Assembly: GCA_028023455.1 (NCBI GenBank)
Contig: JAQFVV010006305.1
Location: 3,897,001-3,961,000 of the forward strand
Reading direction: 5' to 3'
DNA length: 64,000 nt
DNA from: Epiperipatus broadwayi
Lineage: Eukaryota > Onychophora > Udeonychophora > Euonychophora > Peripatidae
Shown: piece after piece, positions 1 to 12,160 of the stretch
Layout of the letters: each line of letters begins with the position of its first letter
Numbering within the stretch: the first letter of the stretch is position 1
Notes under the pieces: model-generated
What the model saw: only the letters and a program-made list of their open reading frames with translations
What the model was told of the DNA's origin: nothing
The model's database searches: none
Made by a program: the position numbers and the translations under genes

Positions 1-1228
1 AAGTTTTACCTGTATTAATTTTAGTTCTTCTTCTGTAGAATACTGATATTTTCAGATTTTTTTGAATTTATATTTACTTCAGATTCAATTTCTACTATTA
101 AATGAATTCATAAACAGAAAAATAGCATTATATATAGCCACAAGAAAATGCAAACAAAAAAAAAACCAGAAACAGGAGCAGCACTATAAAATATTCCATA
201 CTATCACATAGCTGAGAATCTTTGAGTTAAATACTAGCAAAATAATTTAAGAAGTAAAATGCAGAGTTGTATATAAGTTTTAGAAGAAGATTGAGTATAA
301 TTTAGCTATCTAACATTTGAAATCATAGAATGTGACTCTTAAAATATACTATTAATTTCCATTATATGCTCCCCATTTTGTATTATTTAATAATACTTTT
401 CAAATAAATCTTCAAGATTCTTTTATATTTATCAAAATATGAAGTACTACAAATTTTCTTTAATATAATTATAAGTTTAAAGTAATTGATGATTAATGTA
501 TCTATTACAAATTCTTTAGATAAAATCTATAGTAAATATATGCTATGCATAAAAAAAAATTACTGATAGTAATGTTATTTTATATAAGCTGAAATAATTA
601 TTGACAATGTTTATTTGTATTTTTGAGTATTTTGAAGAATGATTTATTAATATTTTGTTGTGCAGCTAACATTTATTTCTACCAATCATTTTATTTCCAT
701 AGGTGTATTTAGTTTACCAAGACTATCTCATAAATGCACGAACTTTTATTGATTCAATAAAACATTCTGCATTTTAATTAATAAAAAATAAATTAATGAA
801 CAATGAATAATTTAATAAAATAAATTAACAACTACCATAAAATCTCCTATTTAATTAACTATTATCTCAACACTTGTTTACATGTTGTAATTTTTAATGG
901 AATTATATAATGATAAACATAATTGATTTCCTTCTGTTAACTTCAGAAATGAATTATATAAAGAATTATAATTGTTGCTAAAGAAATTAAAATGAAATTG
1001 AACTCAGATATTTTAAATGACTTTAATGGTGTTTTCATAAAATATTTACATGTCCAAATACTATGAAGTACAGAATAAGTTACAATATTATCTTTATGTA
1101 TTTAATATCTATGTTTTCTTTCATAGTATTAACAGAAACTGTAAAAATTTTTCAAAGATAGTCAAATATGATATGAACAAATGTTTTTTTTAAAAATAAC
1201 ATGATTTATACATGTTTTAAACCAATAA
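1..1228. other. AT-rich DNA, nothing recognised
   Basis: I see no ORF of note, no repeat structure beyond A and T runs, and no RNA gene here. Stops are frequent in all frames, as expected at this base composition. Confidence 0.6.
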
Positions 1229-1503
1229 ACATCACATGATCACCATTTATTATGCTTGCTTATAACTGTTATTAAAATAGGCAAAACTCTTTATATGTAT
1301 TGTCACTCAGTGCAAGCCAGAGTAATCAATGACGCCAGAGGGCTTGTGCATAAAATCCCCATCTAGTGCCACAAGCCAGAAACTAGTATGGGGATATTGG
1401 ATGAGTAGGCACTGGATGAGGTTTTTATGCATAAGCCTTCTGGCATCCATTGATTACTCTCACTTGCACTGAGTGGCAATACATATAAAGAGTTTTGCTT
1501 GAT
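1229..1503. repeat. F1 foldback element, short copy
   Basis: Two inverted arms meet near 1370. The left arm has ACTCTTTATATGTATTG then GCAAGCCAGAGTAATCAATG; the right arm has the reverse complements, with CAATACATATAAAGAGT near its end. The outer left flank (ATCACATGATCACC... CTTATAACTGTTATTAAAA) is shared with the 48-kb copy and resembles the outer right end of the 25-kb copy. The centre keeps only the 3' half of the hammerhead-like core found in other copies (GCCAGAAACTAGTATGGGG near 1374); the CTGATGA half is missing. It is therefore an internally deleted, non-coding, MITE-like member. Confidence 0.75.
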
Positions 1504-2880
1504 TTATACATGTTTAAGTAATAGAAACATATTACAAATCAATAAATATAGTACATCATAGATTTAAAATCTGATATTGATGATATTTAAATAAAAAAGG
1601 TAGTTAAAATGAGTATTTAATAAAAACAACATCCTATAGAGATTGTTTTGATTTTTTCCACTGTGGTAATATATAGATTAAAGTTGAAATTGCAGCCAAC
1701 AGTATTTGGATGACTTAACATAGTTTCAATTTATTTCAGACATAATAATAATAAAAACTTTAACATAAGTAATATTATATATTCTAATGTTAGAAGTAAG
1801 TTATATATATTTTTTCCATTTAAGTCATCATTAAACATCTATGCTGTTCTTATGATGTGAGATGTATTATTATGATTAAGTATTTAATTTTTAATCAACT
1901 TTTTTTCAACAACAGAAGACAATATAATACTTAATTTTCCATATAACAAATATTAAATTATTTCCTTCTTATCTTGTTGATGTAGAAAATTCTTGTTTTA
2001 AAGATGTTCCTTTAGTAATTCTACTAGATGATACCCCAACATTGAGGCTTCAGCACTCAGAAAAATATAAATAATAATATTATTATTGATGTGTTTATTT
2101 TCTTAATATATTATTTAAAACTAAAAGACAAATCAATTAAATTTAAAAATAAAGTACATTAAATTACTGGCATTATCTTATTACTTAAGCCATTTGATTA
2201 GATATTAGATAATAATAAGGATCATATAGAATTATGAAGTAAAATCAAAATAGAAAGTAAAGTTTGCCTAGAAAGTCTATCATGTGATTAATAATTTTGA
2301 TCAAGATTATGTCTAGAGCATTTCAAGCCCTATCATATAAATAAAAGTCAGAACACTTATTACATAAACAAGAATAAGGGGAATATTTGTTTTAAAAAAA
2401 TCATAATTTTTCAAGTTGTGTTAATTTATATTATTAGTTTGAGATTATAAAAAATATATAAAATGAAAAAAAAATTACATTTTGTTTTCTACTTTTGACA
2501 TCTATAAATTTATTAATAATATTTTCATTTGTTCAGAAAAAGTATTCCATAAATAATTTTTTTAGGTTTGGGTAGGGAAAATGAATGCTCCCCTTTAGTA
2601 TTGCTCTTTGGTAATATAAAAATAATTGTAAAATTATTTCAACATTAAAAAACAGGAAGATAATTTTGTTATTGATTATAAAATTCAATTTTTCAGAAGC
2701 AATAACTACATTGTCAGCTTTATTTAATATATCAAATTATTCCATTACCACTTTCTGTTCATCAACATTAACACCTTTATTATATATTAAACCTCAATAT
2801 AAGTTCTACAGTGTTTGAATGCTTTTTTACTATCATCTTAATGAGATATTTATTTTATATAGCAAGATGTTTATGAATTG
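1504..2880. other. AT-rich DNA, nothing recognised
   Basis: No coding potential, RNA gene or clear repeat was found. Confidence 0.55.
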
Positions 2881-2999
2881 TAATAAACTAAAGATCAGCT
2901 TTTACTTTATCTTGTGTTGGAAGTGAAAGTATTCATTTATTATTAAGATTCATAAAGTGCATGTGCATTAGCTTGAAAAGCTGATCTTTAGTTTATTAC
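2881..2999. repeat. Short inverted repeat (22-bp arms)
   Basis: TAATAAACTAAAGATCAGCT (2881-2900) is mirrored by its complement at about 2979-2999, with roughly 75 bp between. A short stretch, TTACTATCATCTTAA, occurs both before (about 2827) and directly after the structure, which could be a duplicated flank. It looks like a small foldback or MITE remnant with no coding content. Confidence 0.6.
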
Positions 3000-3654
3000 T
3001 ATCATCTTAAGTAAATTTAGAATTATTAATAATATCTTTATATACATTACATCTCCACAAATTAGAAACTATCCCATCAAAAACAACTATAAATAGATTC
3101 ACCCTAAAAACTTCACCTCCTAAATAAACATGCGATTGTTATCATTTAATATATATATTTCTAATTGGCTTTTATATACTTAGATTCATATTTAATTGGA
3201 ATAATATTTCCCATTTCATTGTTGCCTTAAGATTGTTATGCATATTTTATTATTGGTATACATTTTTAATTATATTTAGAAGTTGAAGCCAATGGATTTA
3301 TTTATTTCATGCAAATGTGACAAATATCATTGTGTGAACTCTCTTTTCAGCAGGCTTTAGATATGTGTTTATTTTGCCTAATGGCAATTTGATTGAAATT
3401 TTATTTATCTGTTTTAAAAACCAGACTGTGTATATTCCCTCTTCTCACTTTATTTATGGAAATTTTCCCTTTATAAGTGAAACTTAAAAATAATTAATAA
3501 AATATAAACACAAACATATGTATAGGAACATTAATATAAAAGAGCATAGATGAGATTAACATTGGAGAATTATTAATATTAAAATAGCTAATAACAATGG
3601 TTGATATTACTAATTGACTCCATTTATTATAGTGATTTCCATTATTGGACTATC
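3000..3654. other. AT-rich DNA, nothing recognised
   Basis: No supported gene or repeat. Confidence 0.5.
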
Positions 3655-3853
<199 letters not shown>

Positions 3854-4286
3854 GCATAATATTACCCTAATTAAAAAGACATTTAATTATTCTTGAAATA
3901 AACCACTTCAATATTTTTATACTTGCATAAAGACATGTTCACACTCATACACATATATATGTTTACATTTAATGTTTATTAAGATTATCTTCTCATATTC
4001 CAGATCAAATACGTCTTTCAATATAAGACAAATTAAATTGCTCAGAATTTAACTGATTTAGTTTCTGTTGTAAACTATTAGCTTAATCAAATGCTACAAG
4101 AGAGAGTCCACTATCATAAAACAGTTTGATAACTATTAATTTTTTCAGCAAATGCTTTTCAACAGCTTGATTTTTTATTAAATGAAAAATGTCATAAAAC
4201 TTGCTTTGTAGAAGTGAATAAAATCAAATAAAACTTCATAAAACTTACGAATTTAATACAAAATGCAGTATTAAAAAAGTTAGATC

Positions 4287-4332
<46 letters not shown>

Positions 4333-6768
4333 CATATAAAATATGTTCCTATATATAACATATCCAAAACATACACATATATACAATATAAATACTTTCA
4401 TATATACAAGAATACTACCATTAATTCAATCATCATTAATTCAACATTTCTATTATCACTAAATTCCAAAGTATTGCTTTGATTTATTATTATTATTATT
4501 ATACACAAATTTTGTGTGGATATAAATATACTTTGTATTTTAAAATGTTATATTGATATAACAAAGGATTTCAAGATATACAAATTATAGATTTAAAATT
4601 AATGTTTATTTAAATTTTTAGATTGAAATAAATAAAAATTTATTTAAAAAAAATCACATATCCAAAAATTTCCGGGGACCAACAGAGTTTAAATTTGTAG
4701 TAATATAATAAAACAATACAACTAATATATTATCGATCCATTTCAGAATAAAAAGTTCTCAGAATTTATTACAGTAAATCATAATTTTTTTTCCACTTTA
4801 CCCCAACAAATTTCTTAGTGCATCCTTCTATTTCACATATGGTCTCTTTTTACATCTCTAATATTTTAAGCTATTTATTTATTTTTTATCAATAAATTTG
4901 ATTCATCTTCATTGCAGTTTTTAAATTCCTTTATTGATAAAAGTAATTTGTTTGATATTTTGGCCAATGTATTTTATTTCTTACCACTTTTTGTTAACTA
5001 TGTCATAAATTTCTTTGTATTTTAATGAATTATCTATAATATGTTTTTCTATTAAATGTCGAAGATATTGATGCATATAGAAGTATCAATAAAACATATT
5101 TTAAAGTTATTCCTCTTTTGAAATGGACAAACAAATATTCTTTCATTACTAAGTTATTTCTACCAAAAGCACTCCAATGAACTTTAATTCCATAATGAAT
5201 TTCATTCATAATGCTAACAACTTTATTAATAATTTGACTAAAGTTTTTATAATTCATAATTATTAGTCTTAATTTTATACATTAAGTGAAAAGTCAATGA
5301 ATATTACTGTAGCCTTTTACAAAATATGATAACTCTTGCAGATCTGAAACATTATTTGTAAAATTAAATATATGAAAAATATCAACAAATAATGGTCATT
5401 ATTTTTCTCTATTTGCTTTCCAGTTTGATTCAAAGATATTCCCATGAAACTGCTATATATTTTTAAAATTTAGCTTATTCATTCAGTTGAATGATTTAAC
5501 AATAAATATTTTATATAAATAGGTAGAAGACTTGTAGATTTGTAATTTATAATATATTCTTTACATCTTGTTTAAACATTAGTGATACTATTGTGCTATC
5601 TTTCCAATTATCTGATGTATTCTTATTATATAGATATTTAATGTACAACTTTGCCACTAATTGTTTTCTTCTTATATATTTCTTTCAAAATATTTAATAT
5701 TATTTATTATTTCTTGCAATGCCACCACTTATCATTTAAATATATAATATGATCCTATTAGGCATTGGTATGTAATTGTCAAGTATATTTTCTGTAAATT
5801 ATAATACAATGTTAGTACATGCTAATGTTAAAATAAATGCTATATTTATAACCTAAATGTAAATTAAAAGTTATAAAAGATGAATGAAATTCAGATGGTG
5901 CTTAGTGTTTGAAAATCCAAAACCTGAACATGATGCCAGCAAATAATAAATTTTAAAAGTGTAAAAATTCAAAGAAAATTATATTGTATAAATTTCTAAC
6001 TGTTTGGGTACATTACTTACCAAAACAATTTTTTTAATATTGGCCAGTAGACATAAAAATCTTTCATACTTTAAAATGATTCAGAAACTTTTGCTATTTT
6101 AAATTTATAAAAATCCTAAAAAATATTGACAGATCTTAATTACCAGTTTTTGAAACTCTTAATAAAATTCCATTCATTTTGCTAAGAAAAATAAGTACCT
6201 TTGAAGTTGTCCATACTTTAAAATTTAATGGTAAAATTGCTAATAGCAAAATAGATGACAGTTAACAATTTTTATTTTAAATAGAATGCTAAAAAGGAAA
6301 AAAAAATAATGATGTTATTTTTTGCTAATTTATAACTGTTTTTATATAGAAATTTAATGGAGAGTTTATTCATAATTGTATTCATGCAAATGGGAATACC
6401 ATACATTTTATAAAATTCAAATTTACAAATTTCTAAATTTTTATTTAATTTTTTTTTAACTAGATGAGTTTTGCATTAATGAAGAAGGTAATATGCATAT
6501 TTAATTGATAATTTTTATATTTTGTGACAAGCATATTTATCATCACTATATAGAAGAAACTATCAAAATAGTATTAACTGTATATCTTGCATTTGTTTCC
6601 CAAGTTTTCCTATAAATATCTGGAATTATGGATAATAAAAAACCCTATAATAGGTGAATGTGTATATATGCAAAACAATTTAATTTTTAAAATTGTACAC
6701 AGTTGTCAACAAAGATAATAATAAAAAAGAATTAATGCAATTATATAAAGAAAAGTATGTAATAAATC
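3854..6768. other. AT-rich DNA with an (AT)n tract
   Basis: Contains an (AT)n run at about 4288-4329 and a short ATT run near 4484. A 75-codon open frame on the minus strand (5030-5257) has no recognisable domain and looks like chance. Nothing else is supported. Confidence 0.55.
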
Positions 6769-6788
6769 AAGAGAGAGAGAGAGAGAGA
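6769..6788. repeat. (GA)n microsatellite
   Basis: A short perfect GA run. An open frame of 98 codons (6693-6989, +) runs through it. It shows no recognised motif and its composition matches the surrounding AT-rich DNA, so I do not call it a gene. Confidence 0.8.
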
Positions 6789-7184
6789 AATAGCAAAATG
6801 TCTGAATGCATGATGAATAAGTATGATAAGGAAATAACTGATGGAGAGAAGAGTAATAATATTGTACATACAGATGGACATAATATAGAGTTTATAAATG
6901 AAAATTATAAATTTCTAACTATTTATTTGATAATTTTCAAACAATGGGTTAATGAAACTATGGATATGATGAGAATGCTTTATCCATGAAGAAAATAATA
7001 TCAAAAAAATATATGTAAATACTGACAAAAAGAAAGTAAAATATTGCAGCATATTAAGTTTAATATCTTAAAAATGCTTCATATGTAAAATTTTTGATTA
7101 AAATACTTATGCATAATACAAAATTATTTGAGGCATAGCTACCTCTAGAGTTCCAAGATATGTGAAAATGCTTATAATAGCAGT

Positions 7185-7185
<1 letters not shown>

Positions 7186-7222
<37 letters not shown>
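7186..7222. repeat. (CA)n(TA)n compound microsatellite
   Basis: A CA run passes directly into a TA run and abuts the 5' end of the Penelope-like remnant that follows. It may mark the insertion junction. Confidence 0.9.
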
Positions 7223-7965
7223 ATGTTATTAGAGATTTTAATACAAAATATAAAAATAAAAATTTTAATAATAATATTAATTCTTCTGCTAATAAAAAAA
7301 ATATGGATATCAATCCCATACATTTCAAATGATCAAGTAAATTTTATAAAGAAAATTTATAAAGGTATATGTAATATTGCATTTTACACACCTCCTACAT
7401 TAAACAAATTAATAAATAACTCCAAAGATAAAACCTCATTTATAAATAAAAATTGTGTCATATATAAATGGATATGTAGGTGTGGCAGTGGATATATAGG
7501 TGAATCTAGATGTATGCTGGAAAAAAAGAACTAAAGAACACTTGCTATTATTAAAGCAAGTTCAGAAATCGAAACAAAATTGCACCATAGATAATAATAT
7601 TTCAGCATCTGTTTTTTACAACCACAATAAATCATGTATTTATGGTTTTGACTTCAATTTTAACAATGTAACAATATTGCAAATTGAAAAAAAAAATAAC
7701 AATAAAAGACAAATAAAGGAAGCTATGCTAATATACAAATATAAACATGACTTAATTAACAGACAAGCAGCAAATGTTAAGATCACAGAATTGTGGAAAA
7801 GTTAGCATTTCAAAGTGTTAGTTGACAAAGATTACTGGGATAATCAAAAACACTCCTAAGTGGATAAAATTTTTAATTATTTAGTTACCGTACTTACAAA
7901 TATTCAGTTATATAATTACGTATATTGCTTTAAAAATACAGATATCAAATAATAATATTATGACT
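7223..7965 (+). pseudogene. Penelope-like element, 5'-truncated, GIY-YIG endonuclease end
   Basis: Only the endonuclease end of a Penelope-like retroelement remains. The first frame (7223-7534) reads through a basic linker into VIYKWICRCGSGYIGES, a GIY-YIG core. A one-base frameshift near 7530 moves the rest into the frame of 7500-7805, which contains FYNHNKSCIYGF, the segment with the conserved glutamate (KEAMLIYKYK) and the C-terminal NRQAANVKITELW. Protein and DNA are close to the copy at 30.67-31.38 kb, so both belong to one family. About 130 bp of 3' non-coding sequence (7845-7965) recurs inverted at 15.3-15.4 kb. The reverse transcriptase part is absent. In intact elements the endonuclease nicks target DNA for target-primed reverse transcription; this copy is dead. 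Confidence 0.85.
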
Positions 7966-8360
7966 ATATATATATATATATATATGACTTAATAGTATAA
8001 AATCTTATTGCATCTATATTTAAGCAAAAATGGCAGCAAAGTTATTTTAAATATTTTATAATTGTAAATTTTTGAAACAATAATCAATGAAATCCAAGGG
8101 CTGAATACTAATATCTTTAATTTTTGAAGATCTTTTCAGCTGACAAATCCTCTTAAATTTCATCACCTATAATTCAAATAACTATAAAAAATCTTATTTA
8201 TATAAGACAGATGTCAAATATCTTACTTGATAGTATAAAATATGTCATGCAAATATTTATTAAATGGACTGCATTTGCTATGAACACACACACAAAATTA
8301 TAATTCTGCAAAGATAAAAAAAATCAATTCTACAATTTTCAAACAAACCTATCATATATA
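7966..8360. other. AT-rich DNA with an (AT)n run
   Basis: An (AT)n tract at 7966-7986, then unassigned sequence between two Penelope remnants. Confidence 0.5.
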
Positions 8361-8850
8361 TATATAAAATACATATTTTGCGGGTTCATCCGTGTTAAAA
8401 ACTTTTAATATCAATATACTGACGTTTCGACTTGGTCACACAAGCCATCCACAGAGTTATAAAAAGGTAGAAAGACGGTTGTAGAGGCGCTACAATCACT
8501 GGTTTGAATAAAACATTAAAAATCCCACCAATAGCAAAAATGTTAAATTTAAGAATGTTTTTTAAAGAAATCTTTCCAAATAGGAGGAAGTTTGCACGTA
8601 TCATCTCGCTTATTGATACAATCTGGCCTTTTAAGTATCTCAATGGCTTCTCTGATTTTGCATTGGTAGAGATTATCACATCTGGATATGATCCTAGTAC
8701 TAGAAAAATCTATTTTATGACCTGAATCTATAGTATGGAGTGAGAGTGCTGATGATGATGAGTGTTGTTTAACTGCATTAGCATGCTCATCTCTCCTAAC
8801 ACTGATGCGACGATTACTCATACCTATGTAAGAAGCTTTACAATATATAT
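8361..8850 (-). pseudogene. Second Penelope-like family, endonuclease C-terminus and 3' end
   Basis: The minus strand reads CKASYIGMSNRRISVRRDEH, followed by a serine-rich stretch and LHTIDSGHKIDF, then CKIREAIEILKRPDCINKRD, which carries the conserved glutamate, and a final LPPIWKDFFKK. This is the C-terminal half of a GIY-YIG domain of the Penelope type. The first half (the GIY strand and its Cys motif) is replaced by an (AT)n tract, so the copy is truncated. It differs clearly from the 7.2-kb and 30-kb family, so two Penelope families are present. The 3' non-coding part contains CCAAGTCGAAACGTC (about 8419-8433), preceded by a GGCTTG/CAAGTC stem. This resembles the hammerhead-derived motif of Penelope elements, but the CTGATGA half is degraded. 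Its last 30 bp or so recur at 26.75 kb. Confidence 0.8.
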
Positions 8851-8872
8851 ATACATATATATATACATATAT

Positions 8873-8915
<43 letters not shown>
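8842..8915. repeat. (AT)n / ATAC microsatellite
   Basis: An imperfect AT array at the truncated 5' side of the Penelope remnant; probably seeded by or targeted at insertion. Confidence 0.9.
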
Positions 8916-8918
<3 letters not shown>

Positions 8919-9539
8919 ATAGAAAATCTGAGATGAGGAATGTACTGATAAAAACAAAAAATAATAACACATATAATGCATATACATTTATAAATGCAGA
9001 TGAAAGTTTGCTGTTGACTGAAAATATACTGTTTGATTTCTCTTTCCACTCCATAATTTTTTGTCATTTATTACAATGTGATTATTCATAGGGAGAACAA
9101 ATATAGATGGAATATTCAATAACATACATCAGTCAGCATGGTAAAGTTGCTGGCTTTTATTTTTGAGTTTAAAAGTAAGAAATACCAAGGTTTTCTTATT
9201 AGTGGCCTATATAGTTGTTATCTAAAACATTAGTTCAGTTTTCTTAAAGGTAGTATGAATGATCATTTTTTCCATAATATTTACAATCACAATAGATAAA
9301 ACTAAATTATATCTTTATTCCAAAGTCAGAGAAGTGATTGATGGCATGGATACAGGCTGACATTCAGTGATCATCTTATCTTTAGCCTCCTACAATATTT
9401 TTAAATGAAGCTAGATTATAAAAAAATTGAAGACATTAGATGAAGCATTGTTAACTTTTGTGAAGTTAGAAAAATGTAAAAAAAAATTAATTTGAAAACT
9501 GGAAGTATATATTACTACAAAAGCACAAATATTGGATGA
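8916..9539. other. Unassigned DNA upstream of the LINE
   Basis: No frame can be followed. It could hold the 5' end of the LINE that becomes recognisable near 9540, but I cannot support that. Confidence 0.4.
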
Positions 9540-12160
9540 AATGGAATGGTATTCATTATAATTAAAAAGTTAAAGAACAACATCGTGGAAATAGATGGCA
9601 AATGTAATAGAGTGGGAATATTAATTATTCAACTTAATGAAATATAAAAAATGTAGATAATGGAAGTTTATGCCCCTATGAGTTCAGACTGTGATGAAAA
9701 AGTAGATGTTTTTTTACATAGATCTATAAAATGCTTTTGATGATACCAAACAACATTTTAATATTATTAAAGAAGACTTTTAATGCTATAATTGGAAAAT
9801 GATTGAAAAACAATAGTGCTATAAGAAAATTTGATTATCCATAACAAAAAGAGAGAGAATACAAACTTATGAAATGTGCAGATTGTATATTATGAATTCT
9901 TTCAAGATAAGTGCTGAATGGAAACATCCAAATAAAGATACAACAGAATTGAATTATATTTACATTAATAAAAATATGTATTTCAAGAATTAATGTTCTT
10001 TAATGGATTCAACAAAAGAAATAATCATGAAAGAATGATATGTAAGATACCCATAAATGCAAACCTAGATAATGAAAGCCATTAAAAAGGGTAATATTAG
10101 CAGTAGAAATTCCTAAAGTTCAGTAACACTTCGATGAATTTAAATTAGAACTTTCTAATTGTTTTACAGTATTAACAGATTTTGAAGAGATTTTAAACTA
10201 GACTGACTTAATAAGATAATAAACTGATACTCTCCTAAGAACTATATCAAAAATAGCTGATACAACAATTCACCTATTAATTTGCAAATGAAATAATGTA
10301 TGAAGAAAATAAAGAAATACCGAATCTTATAAAAATAATCCACTGAAAACAACTGAGTATATGGAGTTCTATAAAATTATGTAAAAAAATTAATAATTAT
10401 GTAAAAATTTTACAGTAATTTGACGATGTTATAAAAGAGAGTAAAAGAACTTAAAAGTATAAGATACAACTTTTTGATATTAGAAGAAAAGTTGTTTCAG
10501 CAATAAGAAAAAAGATGAAACTTTGCTTAAAAAAGGAATGATATCATGAAATGTGAAGAAAAGTTCTACAATTATATATATATAGTAATAAAGAATAGAA
10601 AACAAAGTAATCACTGCAATAATTTTTTTTTTCATGTGTCAAAACATCATCCGGGAAGTGAACCCGCAATCCTGGGACAACTGTTTGTAAGGTGACTGCG
10701 CTGACCTCTCGGCCACCAATGCTTGATCACTGCAATTATTTTATCTTCTAATCTACCAATAATTTAAAATAAAAGCACAAGCACTTAAAATCTATGAAGA
10801 AAAAAACTACAGGACATGATGGAATTATTATTGTTATCTTCAATCAGGTGAAAAAATAGAAAAAAAATGTTCACAAAACTACAAAACTAATATCTAAATG
10901 ATAAAAAATGTATCATAATATGATTAAGAAAATGCATAGTAATATTGAATTTTTTAAATGTTGATTAAGATATTAGAAATTAAAGCTCTATCAATTTTAT
11001 ACCAATATCCAAAATAATTACTACTCACATTCAGCAAAACTTGAACTCAAATCAACTAAGAAACAAGCTGGATTAAAAATAGTTTTAGCATAGTGGATTA
11101 CATTCAAAAAATAAGAAAAGATATAGAAAAGACAAAATAATAAATATGAAATGCTATTATACTTTGAATTTATAGATTATGAAAAGATATGTGATTCTAT
11201 AAACATTTAAACAATGATTAAAGCTTTGGAATATCAAGACAGAGCCACATATGGTTATAATCTTTAGAATATTTATCAAAATATAAAGATTAGAAACATG
11301 ATGACATTAAGATGATTAACATTGAAAAGCTTTAATAACAAAGTGATTCTATATCTGCAGAATCTTTTACAGAAGTAATGCAAGAAGTATTTTATGGATT
11401 AAAATGAAAAATTAACCGAGTAAAAATAAATGGAGAGTAATTAAGTCATCTAGATTTTGCAGTCAATGTGGTAGTTTTTAGAAATAATGCTCTACAGCAT
11501 TAGAAAATGTCACATAAAATTAGGGGAAAATATTCTAAAAATAAATACTAAAAAAGAATAAAGTATCTGTTCAATTGATTTTCTCAGAAGAAAATAATAA
11601 TTAATAGTTTTAACAATTACAAATATCTTGGTCAGATTATTAATACAGATGGAAACATGAAGGATAAAATTAATCTTCGGTGGAATGCTCTAGCAGAAAT
11701 AATTCAATATTTAAAATAAATTTGCTATGCTTTCAAAAAAGTTTTAAATACATATCTTTTACTAATTCTTATTTAGGCATTTGAGACTTGGGCATTTAAC
11801 AGAAGAGCAATATGAAGATATTACAGTTTTCCTTGAAGTATGAAAAGATGTATATTGGAAGTAACAATAAGGTTTCAAAAGTTTAATATGTAGGTGAGAG
11901 AACAAACAAATATCAATGACTGAAAGAATGAAAAGATTAAAATACAGCTGCACTAAACAAACTTTTAGAAAAATGATAATAGAACAGTTGCTGTCTTAAA
12001 CCAAATCCCCTAAAATCATAAGAGAACTAGAAAAAAAAGCCACATATGAGATTGATGGAAAAAATAATAAGAAAAGCTATGGATCACAAAAACTGATTTA
12101 AATTTGGAGAGATCTTTTTTCTACAGGTCATCAATAAAGGTGAAAAATAATATATATATA
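9540..12160 (+). pseudogene. RTE/BovB-like LINE, decayed (endonuclease plus reverse transcriptase)
   Basis: The order of domains can be followed across many stops and frameshifts. Near 9660 VYAPMSSDCDEKVDVF is the endonuclease signature segment of RTE-type LINEs. Near 9930-9975 a segment reads NEIDYIYINKN-like, the end of the endonuclease. Near 11100-11230 comes FIDYEKICDSI (RT motif A, FxDYxKAFDS) and then KALEYQD. Motif B/C positions at 11380-11480 are eroded. At 11620-11665 a segment resembles YLGQIINTDG. From 11770 AFETWAFN and the following helix match the ETW-type C-terminal domain. It ends near 12150. An intact copy would encode one protein for target-primed retrotransposition. A SINE interrupts it at 10621-10725, so the LINE is older than the SINE. 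Three 3' fragments of similar elements lie at 42.0, 43.9 and 45.3 kb. The clade assignment is from memory of family motifs. Confidence 0.75.
10610..10736 (-). mobile_element. tRNA-derived SINE with 11-bp target-site duplication
   Basis: On the minus strand the element begins near 10725 with GCATTGGTGGCCGAGAGGTC. This holds a Pol III A box (TGGCCGAGAGG, + coordinates 10705-10715), followed about 40 bp later by a B box (GGGTTCACTTCCC, + 10653-10665). The spacing is tRNA-like. The 3' end is ACACATGAA then an A run (T run at about 10623-10632 on +). The 11-bp sequence ATCACTGCAAT flanks it on both sides (10610-10620 and 10726-10736), a clean target-site duplication. With a body of only about 105 bp it is little more than a tRNA-like head plus tail. 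The acceptor stem does not pair well, so it is not a working tRNA. It needs a LINE in trans for mobility. Confidence 0.85.

Noticed and set aside
8381-8396. GCGGGTTCATCC as a tRNA-like B box
   Set aside because: Two bases too short for the consensus, no A box at tRNA spacing, and it is the end of a Penelope element.
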